Assembly: GCA_011742915.1 (NCBI GenBank)
Contig: JAAQTN010000001.1
Location: 186,001-250,000 of the forward strand
Length of the DNA stretch: 64,000 nucleotides
Direction: 5' to 3'
Source of the DNA: Billgrantia desiderata
GTDB taxonomy: Bacteria; Pseudomonadota; Gammaproteobacteria; Pseudomonadales; Halomonadaceae
Part shown: piece by piece, positions 17,068 to 24,430 of the stretch
Layout: each line of letters starts with the position of its first letter
Position numbering within the stretch: the first letter of the stretch is position 1
Made by a program: the position numbers and the translations under genes
Notes under the pieces: generated by a model
Database searches by the model: none
The model's input: the letters and a program-made list of their open reading frames with translations, nothing else
Told to the model about the DNA's origin: nothing

Positions 17068-17355
17068 TCAATAGATCAGCCAGCTCAGCACCGTAACCCC
17101 CAGTACCGCCCAGATCAGGGTGGCGACGATGCGTCGGCGCAGCAGGGCGCGTAGCGCCAGGTAGAGCAGCCACAGGCCGAGCAGCAGCACCGCCAGGCTG
17201 ACCAGGGTGGCGGGGATGCCCAGCGCGCTGGCCAGGCCGTCGAAGAAGCCCCGGGCGGAGGCGCCCAGGTTGTAGAAGAAGACGATCAGCAGGTCGACCA
17301 CGAAGCGAATGATCTCGCCCAGGGTTTCGCCCAGCCAGGAGAAGAACTCTTGCAT
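17068..17355 (-). CDS. Small membrane protein of unknown function
   Basis: 95 residues, not recognised. An amphipathic N-terminus with two aromatic-rich stretches is followed by three hydrophobic segments: about 15-35, 50-72 (LVSLAVLLLGLWLLYLALRALL) and 75-95, with RRR between the last two. It begins 19 bases after the CBS gene stop and is the last gene of the DUF1538/P-II/CBS module, so it may be a small subunit or regulator of that membrane system. Confidence 0.6.
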   Translation of the reverse strand: MQEFFSWLGETLGEIIRFVVDLLIVFFYNLGASARGFFDGLASALGIPATLVSLAVLLLGLWLLYLALRALLRRRIVATLIWAVLGVTVLSWLIY

Positions 17356-17374
17356 GCGCAGATCCGTGTTCGGC

Positions 17375-17761
17375 TTACTCGATCATGTCGAGCACGGTGC
17401 CTACGATATCATCCATCGTGACCAGGCCCAGCAACTTGTTGTCGTCCAGCACCAGCACCCGCTTGACCACACTGTCGGTCATCAGGCTGGCAACGTGGCG
17501 CACGTCCAGGGACTCGCCGACGCCGATGGCCGGTTTGGCACAGACGTCGTAGACGTTGATCAGGTCGATGTCGCCGTTCTCGGCGACGATGGTCTTGAGG
17601 ATATTGGTATAGGTGATCAGCCCCCAGGCATCGTGGGGATCCTGCTGCTCCACCACCAGACTCTTTAGATTGTGGCGCTTCATCAGGCTCAGCGCATCGC
17701 GCAGGGTGGCGAAGGGGGATACCGTCACCACGTCGCGGTTCATGATGTCCTTGACCAGCAT
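17375..17761 (-). CDS. CBS-domain pair protein
   Basis: 128 residues that form two CBS domains and nothing else: the first starts MLVKDIMNRDVVTVSPFAT, the second starts near residue 70 (VCAKPAIGVGES) and ends LLGLVTMDDIVG. CBS pairs bind adenine nucleotides or related ligands and gate partner proteins. It lies 25 bases downstream of the P-II gene. With a P-II protein also in the operon, the membrane protein of the module probably has two nucleotide sensors; that is inference. Confidence 0.88.
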   Translation of the reverse strand: MLVKDIMNRDVVTVSPFATLRDALSLMKRHNLKSLVVEQQDPHDAWGLITYTNILKTIVAENGDIDLINVYDVCAKPAIGVGESLDVRHVASLMTDSVVKRVLVLDDNKLLGLVTMDDIVGTVLDMIE

Positions 17762-17786
17762 CTCGTTCTCTCCGTCAATCTCGCGC

Positions 17787-18137
17787 TCAAACGTCTTGCC
17801 TGAGCCGCTCTTCGAAGCGTTTGACCTGTGCCATGTCGATACCTCCCAGGTGTTCCACCGGTAGCGTCATGACCAGGCCGCGGGAATCCTCGCCGGTGGG
17901 GTTGAGCACCTGGCGGATGGCCTTGAGCACCTTCAGCGACAGTCCCTTCTCGAGGGTCAGCAGCATGATGCTCTGACTGCCTTCGTAGGTCAGGCCGAAG
18001 AAGGTCTTCTTGCGCTCGCCGCCGATGCCGCGTCCGGTCATCAGCGTCATGCCCACCGCGCCGGCCTCGGTGGCGGCGTCGATGCACTCCTGTTCGAGGT
18101 CTTCCGGCACGATGGCGACCAACAGCGAAAACTTCAT
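17787..18137 (-). CDS. Divergent P-II family regulator
   Basis: 116 residues. The P-II fold is suggested by the length, the start MKFSLLVAIVPEDLEQECIDAATEAG, the GxxGMTLMTGRGIGG loop region and the second half LKVLKAIRQVLNPTGEDSRG. The canonical T-loop YRGAEY with its modified Tyr is absent; the place reads KKTFFGLTYEGSQ. So it belongs to a P-II-like branch and probably does not regulate GlnE or NtrB. It overlaps the DUF1538 stop by 4 bases, so the two proteins are coupled, and P-II-type proteins often control the transporter encoded beside them. Confidence 0.8.
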   Translation of the reverse strand: MKFSLLVAIVPEDLEQECIDAATEAGAVGMTLMTGRGIGGERKKTFFGLTYEGSQSIMLLTLEKGLSLKVLKAIRQVLNPTGEDSRGLVMTLPVEHLGGIDMAQVKRFEERLRQDV

Positions 18138-19630
18138 CTCGTCTTGCCTCCCGGCTTTGCCACTCTCTCCATCACGATGGCATAGCTCATGACGGTCACG
18201 ATAGGAAAGATCGAGGCGAAGGCGATCAGCCCGAAGCCGTCGATCAACACGTTTCGACCCTCGATCTGACTGGCCAGGCCGATCCCCAGAGCGGTGACCA
18301 GCGGCACCGTCACCTCGGACGTTGTAACGCCACCCAGGTCGAAGGCCAGCGCCACGATGTAGCGGGGCGCCAGGGCGGTGAGCAGGATCACCAGCACATA
18401 GCCGCCGATGATGTAGTAGTGGATCGAATCGCCGCTGATGATGCGATGCACGCCGATGGTGATGCCGATCGCCACGCCCAGGGCTACCAGGATGCGAATG
18501 ACGTTGCCCTGAATCTTGCCGGCGGCGGCTTCTTCGGCCTGCTGACCCACGGCGATCAGCGCCGGCTCGGCCATGGTGGTGGCAAAGCCGATGCAGAAGG
18601 CGAAAAGGTAGACCCACAGCCAGGTATCGAAGCCGATCAACTGGGCGGCCATGCTCTGGCCGATGGGGAACAGGCCGAGCTTGAGACCCACCACGAAGGC
18701 ATAGAGCCCGACGATCACCAGGGCGAAGCCGACGCCCACCTTGAGCGGGCTGGCCAGGGGGTGGCGCAGCACGGCGTACTGGAAGAACAGAATGACCAGG
18801 ATGATCGGCAGAACGTCGCGCAGCATGCCGAACAGGTCGAGGATCATCGTCACCCAGCCGGCGGGTGGGGCGACGTCGGCTTCGGCGTGCAGCACCTCGG
18901 CGCTGCCGGCCAGGGTGCCCGGGTCGGCGTAGACCAGAATCCCGTAGAGCTGCACGCTGATCATCGGCACCATGACCGCCAGCGCCACCAGGCCGAAGCC
19001 GTCGACCAGCGGGTTGCGACCGCGAATAGAGGCGGCCAGGCCGATGCCCAGCGCGGCGATCAGCGGTACGGTGACGATGTTGGTGGTCACGCCGCCGGAG
19101 TCGTAGGCCAGGCCGACGATCTCCTCGGGAGCGAAGAAGGTGACCAGCACCACCACGACGTAGCCGACGATCATGTACCAGTGCAGCGGATGGCCGAGGA
19201 TCACCCGGAACACCCCCAGCGCCATCACCAGGCCCACCGAACTGGCCACGATCAGGCGCAGCGTCAGGGCATCGATGCGGCCATCGCTGATGAGGGCGGC
19301 CTGCTCGGCCACGGCGATCAGCGCCGGCTCGGCAATGACGGCAGAAAAACCGATGGCGAAGCCGAACAGCATCAGCAGCGGCATCGAGCCGCGCCGGGTG
19401 AACTGGTTGGCGAGTCGCTTGCCTACCGGGAAGATGCTAAGTTCCAGCCCTTGCAGGAACAGGGCCACGCCCAGGGCCACGATCAGCAGTCCTGCCGCCA
19501 TGCCCAGGCCGCCCTCGGGCCACTCGCGCAGCAGCAGCGCCTGGAATGCCACCACCACGATGATGATCGGCAGCAGGTTGCGCAGGGCATGGGCCAATGC
19601 GTGCAGAAAATCCTTGAATTGCTCTACCAA
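18134..19630 (-). CDS. DUF1538 tandem-domain membrane protein
   Basis: 498 residues from the TTG at 19630, which has AGGGAG 6 bases upstream; an in-frame ATG at 19738 has no ribosome site and overlaps a possible -10 (TATAGT). The protein is an internal duplication: both halves have AEPALIAV, a (D)SGGVTT or DLGGVTT segment, VTVPLxxALGIGLA and GRNxLxDGFGL. Ten or more membrane helices suggest a transporter or channel. The conserved acidic and Gly-rich motifs repeated with inverted spacing resemble ion or substrate transporters, but the family is uncharacterised. It heads the module with the P-II and CBS genes. Confidence 0.8.
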   Translation of the reverse strand: MVEQFKDFLHALAHALRNLLPIIIVVVAFQALLLREWPEGGLGMAAGLLIVALGVALFLQGLELSIFPVGKRLANQFTRRGSMPLLMLFGFAIGFSAVIAEPALIAVAEQAALISDGRIDALTLRLIVASSVGLVMALGVFRVILGHPLHWYMIVGYVVVVLVTFFAPEEIVGLAYDSGGVTTNIVTVPLIAALGIGLAASIRGRNPLVDGFGLVALAVMVPMISVQLYGILVYADPGTLAGSAEVLHAEADVAPPAGWVTMILDLFGMLRDVLPIILVILFFQYAVLRHPLASPLKVGVGFALVIVGLYAFVVGLKLGLFPIGQSMAAQLIGFDTWLWVYLFAFCIGFATTMAEPALIAVGQQAEEAAAGKIQGNVIRILVALGVAIGITIGVHRIISGDSIHYYIIGGYVLVILLTALAPRYIVALAFDLGGVTTSEVTVPLVTALGIGLASQIEGRNVLIDGFGLIAFASIFPIVTVMSYAIVMERVAKPGGKTR

Positions 19631-19819
19631 GACCGACTCCCTGGCAATATCGGTTGGGCAATGGTGTCGAGTAGCGTTGGTGGCGCGATGCAGCAGGCGG
19701 TTGGCCCGTGCGGCTGCCACACTATACCATCGGCCCATGACAGTTAGCAGGCGCTAATGCAGGCTCCGTGATTGATCCATATCAAGGCGGGGTCGATGGC
19801 TGCGGACAGGAGAACGCAA

Positions 19820-20416
19820 ATGAACATGACAGTGATCGTCACTCTGGTGGTGCTGGCGCTGCTGGTGATCTACGGGGCCAGTATCTACAACCGCCTGGTC
19901 TCGCTGAAGAATCGCTATCAGAACGCCTTCGCCCAGATCGAGGTACAGCTCAAGCGACGCTACGACCTGATTCCCAACCTGGTCGAGACCGCCAAGGCCT
20001 ATATGGCGCACGAACGCGATACGCTGACCGCCGTGACCGAGGCGCGCAATGCCGCGCTTGCCGGACTGAAGTCGGCAGCGGCCAGGCCGGGCGAGCCCGG
20101 CGCCATGGCCGAGCTGGCCGGTGCCGAAGGAGCCCTGGGCGCCGCCCTGGGGCGGCTCAACGTGGTGATGGAGGCCTACCCGGACCTGAAGGCGTCGGAG
20201 AACATGCGCCAGCTCTCCGAGACCCTGACCAGCACCGAGAATCGCGTGGCCTTTGCCCGCCAGGCCTTCAACGATGCGGTCATGCAGTACAACACCTACA
20301 AGCAGAGTTTCCCGCCGGTGCTGCTGGCCGGTCCGCTGGGGCACCGCGAGGATGCGGCGCTGCTGGAGTTCGACGACAGCGCCGAGATTCAGGCGGCGCC
20401 TCGCGTCAGCTTCTGA
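19820..20416 (+). CDS. LemA family protein
   Basis: 198 residues. One N-terminal membrane helix (about 5-22) is followed by the family signature: VSLKNRYQNAFAQIEVQLKRR, YDLIPNLVETAKAYM and the later VAFARQAFNDAVMQYN. LemA proteins are helical membrane-anchored proteins of unclear function. Start 19820 has AGGAG 8 bases upstream. The gene is 12 bases ahead of an M48 protease gene, a common pairing, which points to a role with that protease in membrane protein quality control. Confidence 0.9.
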   Translation: MNMTVIVTLVVLALLVIYGASIYNRLVSLKNRYQNAFAQIEVQLKRRYDLIPNLVETAKAYMAHERDTLTAVTEARNAALAGLKSAAARPGEPGAMAELAGAEGALGAALGRLNVVMEAYPDLKASENMRQLSETLTSTENRVAFARQAFNDAVMQYNTYKQSFPPVLLAGPLGHREDAALLEFDDSAEIQAAPRVSF

Positions 20417-20428
20417 CGGTACGCCGCG

Positions 20429-22330
20429 ATGGATTTCTTCGGCGCCCAGGCGCAGGCTCGCCGCTTGACCCTGTGGCTGGTGGTTCTGCTGCTGGTGGCG
20501 GTGGTGGGCATGGTGGTGGCCACGGTGCTGGTGGTGACCCTGGCAGTGGCCCTGCTCGAGGGCGGCCAGCCGGGAGCCGATCCGCTGGGCCTGGCGTTCG
20601 ATCCGCTGCTGCTCGGTGGCGTGACGCTTGGGGTCCTGGCGGTGGTGGTGGCGGGCAGTCTGGCGCGTCACCTGCAGCTGCGCGCAGGGGGCGCGGCGGT
20701 GGCCGAGGCGCTTGGCGGTAGGCCGATCAACGCCGACACCCGCGATCCCGACGAGCGCCGGCTGCTCAACGTGGTGGAGGAGATGGCCATCGCCTCGGGC
20801 CTGCCGGTGCCGCTGGTCTACGTCCTCGAAGAGTCGGGCATCAATGCATTCGCCGCCGGGCACACGCCGCAGGATGCTGCCATCGGCATCACCCGCGGGG
20901 CCATCGAGAGCCTCTCGCGGGACGAACTGCAGGGTGTCGTGGCGCATGAGTTCAGCCACGTGCTGCATGGCGACATGCGCCTCAACATGCGCCTGATCGC
21001 GCTGCTCTACGGCATCCTGGTGATCGGTCTGGTCGGGCGCATGTTGCTGCGTGGCACGGCCACTCGGCGCATGGTGCGCGGCTCGCGCCAGAACAATGCC
21101 CAGATCGTGCTGTTGGGGGCCGGCCTGGCGCTGATGCTGGTGGGCTTCATCGGCACGCTGTGCGGCAACCTGATCAAGGCCGCGGTGAGCCGCCAACGTG
21201 AGTTCCTCGCCGATGCCAGCGCCGTGCAGTACACCCGTAATCCGGCCGGTCTGGCCGACGCCCTGAAGCGTGTGGCAGCGCATGCCCAGGGCTCCGAGCT
21301 GCGGGCGTCGCAAGCCGAGGAGTTCAGTCACCTCTACTTCAGTCGCGGCGTGTCCGGCTTGCGCGGCTTGACCGCCACGCATCCGCCGCTGGTGACGCGC
21401 ATCCGCCGCCTCGAGCCCGAATGGGATGGCAAGTTGCCCGAGCCACGGCAGGCGTCGCCCGGGGTTGCCCAGCAAGAGCCTGAGGCGACGCGGGCGGCGA
21501 CGGCGGCGCCGGCTACCGGCAGCAGCGCCTTCCTGGCCTCCGGCGGGGAGCTGTCACAGCGGGTCGGCGAGCCGCGCGATACCGATCTGCAGGGCGCCCG
21601 CGGGACCCTGGCCGAGATCGATCCTCGCCTGCTCCAGGCCGTTCACGAGCCCTATGCGGCACGCGCCGTCATCTACGGCATTCTGATGGGGGCGGATCCC
21701 GAGAGCCGGACCCGACAGCGCGAGGCACTGGTAGATGCCGCCATGCCGGAGGTGCTGGCGGAGCTGGACCGCCTCGACCAGCCGCTGCGCAGCGTGCGGC
21801 CGGGTCAACGGCTGGCGCTGATCGAACTCTGCCTGCCCATGCTGCGCCAGCTGTCGGTGGCGCAGTATGCACGACTCCACGAATGCCTCGAGCGCCTGAT
21901 GACCGCCGAGCATCGCCCCGGCGCCCTGCAGTGGGCGTTGCACCGGCTGGTGACGGTGGGCAGCCAGGGGGTGACGTCGTCACGTGGCCGCCGACTGTCG
22001 CTGGCGCAGGTCGGGGATGCCGTTGAGCTGCTGCTGTCGAGCCTGGCACGGGCGGGCAGCGATGACCAGGAACGGGCGAGGGCGGCCTTCGACAGGGCGC
22101 TCGGGCGATTGGACATGGCCCTGACGCTGCGGCCTGAGCCGGCGTCGCCGCAGGCGCTCGACGCCGCCCTGGCGCGCTGTCGGCAGTTGACCGACGTCGA
22201 GCGAGCCCGGCTGCTCGATGCCATGCTCGATTGCGTGATGCACGACGGCCAGGTGGCGCCGGAGGAAGCCGAGCTGCTGCGGGCCGTGGCCTGGGCGCTG
22301 GAGTGCCCGTTGCCATTGACCCTGAATTGA
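20429..22330 (+). CDS. M48 family membrane metalloprotease (HtpX-like) with long C-terminal region
   Basis: 633 residues. Two N-terminal membrane helices (about 12-42 and 58-80), the zinc motif H173-E174-F-S-H177, two more helices (about 190-248), then the EFLADASAVQYTRNP segment with the third ligand. After the protease (to about residue 325) there is a 300-residue cytoplasmic extension, ending in LLDAMLDCVMHDGQVAPEEAELLRA in separated parts, which looks like a TerB-type helical domain. HtpX itself has about 290 residues. It probably cleaves membrane or misfolded proteins. It is co-transcribed with lemA. Confidence 0.88.
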   Translation: MDFFGAQAQARRLTLWLVVLLLVAVVGMVVATVLVVTLAVALLEGGQPGADPLGLAFDPLLLGGVTLGVLAVVVAGSLARHLQLRAGGAAVAEALGGRPINADTRDPDERRLLNVVEEMAIASGLPVPLVYVLEESGINAFAAGHTPQDAAIGITRGAIESLSRDELQGVVAHEFSHVLHGDMRLNMRLIALLYGILVIGLVGRMLLRGTATRRMVRGSRQNNAQIVLLGAGLALMLVGFIGTLCGNLIKAAVSRQREFLADASAVQYTRNPAGLADALKRVAAHAQGSELRASQAEEFSHLYFSRGVSGLRGLTATHPPLVTRIRRLEPEWDGKLPEPRQASPGVAQQEPEATRAATAAPATGSSAFLASGGELSQRVGEPRDTDLQGARGTLAEIDPRLLQAVHEPYAARAVIYGILMGADPESRTRQREALVDAAMPEVLAELDRLDQPLRSVRPGQRLALIELCLPMLRQLSVAQYARLHECLERLMTAEHRPGALQWALHRLVTVGSQGVTSSRGRRLSLAQVGDAVELLLSSLARAGSDDQERARAAFDRALGRLDMALTLRPEPASPQALDAALARCRQLTDVERARLLDAMLDCVMHDGQVAPEEAELLRAVAWALECPLPLTLN

Positions 22331-22462
22331 GGCGGATGAGGGATCGTTTCTCGCTGTCGTTGTCCAATGCCCAGGAGGGCAAGACCCGGCGGCTTGCAGC
22401 AGCTGTCGGGCTCTGCTGGAATAGGGGCCTTTTGCTGGTCTCATATGGATGGGAGAACGCCG

Positions 22463-23164
22463 ATGGCCAAGACACCCTGGATTCCTGCCGCCGTGGCATT
22501 GACGCTTGCCCTTGGGCTGGCGGGCTGCGGCGACAATGGCGAAGAGGCTGACGCGACACCCCAGCCCGAAGAGCCGGTCACCGAGGCCGAGCCCGACATC
22601 GAGGTGACGGAGGACGAGCCTGAGACGCCGCCGCCGGCGGCCGAGGAGGAGGTGCCGACCGAGGACGAGTCGTTACCGGCCATCCCGGAAGAGGATGCCG
22701 CCGAGCTGGAAGCCAGCGGCGAGATCGAGGCCGACGCCGAGACGCTGGGGGAGTCCCCGGTCGACACGCTAGAAGAGGGCGGTGCACTGCCCGGTGAGCC
22801 GACCCGCTCCGACATCGATGCCATCATCGAGGACACCGAGCGTCGCTTCGAGGAGGCCCAGCGCCAGATCGACCAGCAGTTCGAGGAGGTGGAGCAGAGT
22901 CCCCCGGCCCTGGAACCCATGGAGAGCGACGACGATTTCAGCACCCGGCTCGAACCGATAGGCGGGGACGAGCGCGACACGACGACCGAAATCGACCGCG
23001 AGGCGGAGCGCACCGGGGAGGTGACGCAGTCCGACATCGACGCCTGGCTCGAAGAGACCGAGCGCCGCTTCGAAGAAGCGCAGCGTCAGCTGGAAGCGCA
23101 GTTCGAGGAAGCCGAGCGGCGTGAACCGGAAAGCGAAGCGCCGCGCTTCGAGATCGAGGAGTGA
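22463..23164 (+). CDS. Acidic lipoprotein with an internal coiled-coil repeat
   Basis: 233 residues, family not recognised. The signal peptide ends in the lipobox LAGC (Cys at about 22). The mature protein is extremely rich in Glu and Asp. A block of about 30 residues occurs twice, near residues 113-140 and 191-218: SDIDA, then TERRFEEAQRQ and QFEE. This block should be helical. Start 22463 has GGGAG upstream. It may be a periplasmic spacer or a halophile envelope protein; no function can be assigned. Confidence 0.75.
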   Translation: MAKTPWIPAAVALTLALGLAGCGDNGEEADATPQPEEPVTEAEPDIEVTEDEPETPPPAAEEEVPTEDESLPAIPEEDAAELEASGEIEADAETLGESPVDTLEEGGALPGEPTRSDIDAIIEDTERRFEEAQRQIDQQFEEVEQSPPALEPMESDDDFSTRLEPIGGDERDTTTEIDREAERTGEVTQSDIDAWLEETERRFEEAQRQLEAQFEEAERREPESEAPRFEIEE

Positions 23165-23192
23165 GCAGCCGGGATCCGGCTAGCAACATGAA

Positions 23193-23222
23193 AAAGGCCC
23201 ACTCACACGAGTGGGCCTTTCG
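23193..23222. terminator. Bidirectional terminator, lipoprotein/cold-shock genes
   Basis: AAAGGCCCACTC (23193-23204), loop ACAC, GAGTGGGCCTTT (23209-23220): a perfect 12-base stem flanked by A and T tracts, between converging genes. Confidence 0.9.
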
Positions 23223-23256
23223 TCAGGCAGACATCAGGTCCAGCCGAGGACGTACC

Positions 23257-23463
23257 TCAGTTGGCAACCCGGATGTTGGAGGCCTGAAGGCCCTTCTTGC
23301 CCTGGGTCACTTCGAAGGTCACCTTCTGACCGTCCTGCAGGGTCTTGAAGCCTTCAGCCTGAATTTCGGAGAAGTGTGCGAACAGGTCATCGCCGCCGTC
23401 GTCCGGAGAGATGAAGCCGTAGCCCTTGGTATCGTTGAACCACTTGACAGTGCCAGTTGCCAT
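23257..23463 (-). CDS. Cold-shock domain protein
   Basis: 68 residues, a single cold-shock domain. RNP1 is KGYGFI and RNP2 is DLFAHF, and the start is the usual [10 protein letters not shown]. The protein binds single-stranded nucleic acid and melts RNA structure. The ribosome site AAGGA is 9 bases before the ATG. Whether it is cold induced or constitutive cannot be told from sequence; it ends in the shared terminator at 23193. Confidence 0.95.
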   Translation of the reverse strand: MATGTVKWFNDTKGYGFISPDDGGDDLFAHFSEIQAEGFKTLQDGQKVTFEVTQGKKGLQASNIRVAN

Positions 23464-23505
23464 TGTCGATTTTCCTTGCTTACTGATTGATCGTACTGGG
23501 CACTC

Positions 23506-23555
23506 GGAATACCGGGGCCCGAAGTGCGTGGCAAGAGAAAAAAGTGCGCTTCGGG
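23506..23555 (-). promoter_or_regulatory. Cold-shock gene promoter with overlapping palindrome
   Basis: On the minus strand TTGCCA (23534-23529), 17 bases, TATTCC (23511-23506) forms a reasonable sigma-70 promoter 43 bases before the start codon. A 10-base inverted repeat with one mismatch (23518-23527 with 23546-23555) covers the spacer and -35. The remaining gap to LysE (to 23764) holds no other feature I can support. Confidence 0.45.
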
Positions 23556-23764
23556 TGTACCATGACTCGCCATGCTTGGCTCGCCTTACAGCGTCACATC
23601 TTTCCACTTTCAAGCCTACGCAGCGGAAGCCCCTGGAGAAGGCGCTGTTTGCAGTGAGTCGCTCGCCCCAGGCTGGCCGCCCGCTCAATCCACTGTAGAT
23701 AGAAAAGATCCTAGCGTCCAGAGAATCTATTGCCTTGCATGGGCATATTTAATGGAGTCCTTAT

Positions 23765-24406
23765 ATGGTGGATGCCCAGTTCTGGCCCTTTCTCATCGCC
23801 ATCACGCTGCTGTCGATGAGCCCGGGGGTGGACACCCTGCTGGTGATACGCAACACCGCCCGTGGCGGCATCCGCGATGGCGTGCTCACCAGCCTCGCCA
23901 TCTGCTGCGGCCTGTTCGTGCATGCCACCATCTCGGCGCTGGGCATCTCGCTGATCCTGCTGCAATCGGCCTGGGCGTTCAGCGCCCTGAAGATGGCCGG
24001 CGCGGCGTACCTGATCTGGCTGGGCATCAACGGCCTGCTGGCGGCGCGGCGCGGCAACGGACTGCCGCTGGGGGCCGTGCAGGGCGAGCGCCAGGCCGTG
24101 CCGCTGTGGCGCCCGCTGCGCGAGGGGCTGCTCTCCAACGTGCTCAACCCCAAGACCGTGGTCTTCTACATGGCCTTCCTGCCGCAGTTCATTGCCCCCA
24201 CCGATCCGGCGCTGCTCAAGTCGCTGTGGTTGGCCGGGGTGCATTTCGTGATTGCCAACGTCTGGCAGATCGCCATCGTCTTCATGGTCGGTAGTGCGGG
24301 CCGCTGGCTGGGCAGCCGTCTCTTTGCACGGGCGCTCAACGGGGCCACGGGCGCGGTGCTCATCCTGTTCGGGGTCAGGCTGGCGCTGGAACGGCAGCCA
24401 GCCTGA
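23765..24406 (+). CDS. LysE/RhtB-family amino-acid exporter
   Basis: 213 residues with about six membrane helices. The start LIAITLLSMSPGVDTLLVIRN is the LysE/RhtB family signature (SPGP-type), followed by GLFVHATISALGISLIL and LLSNVLNPKTVVFYMAFLPQF. Family members export amino acids or related small molecules. GGAG lies 9 bases before the ATG. No regulator gene is adjacent, so the substrate cannot be named. Confidence 0.9.
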   Translation: MVDAQFWPFLIAITLLSMSPGVDTLLVIRNTARGGIRDGVLTSLAICCGLFVHATISALGISLILLQSAWAFSALKMAGAAYLIWLGINGLLAARRGNGLPLGAVQGERQAVPLWRPLREGLLSNVLNPKTVVFYMAFLPQFIAPTDPALLKSLWLAGVHFVIANVWQIAIVFMVGSAGRWLGSRLFARALNGATGAVLILFGVRLALERQPA

Positions 24407-24430
24407 TCCCGTGCGGGTTGGCGTGACGGC

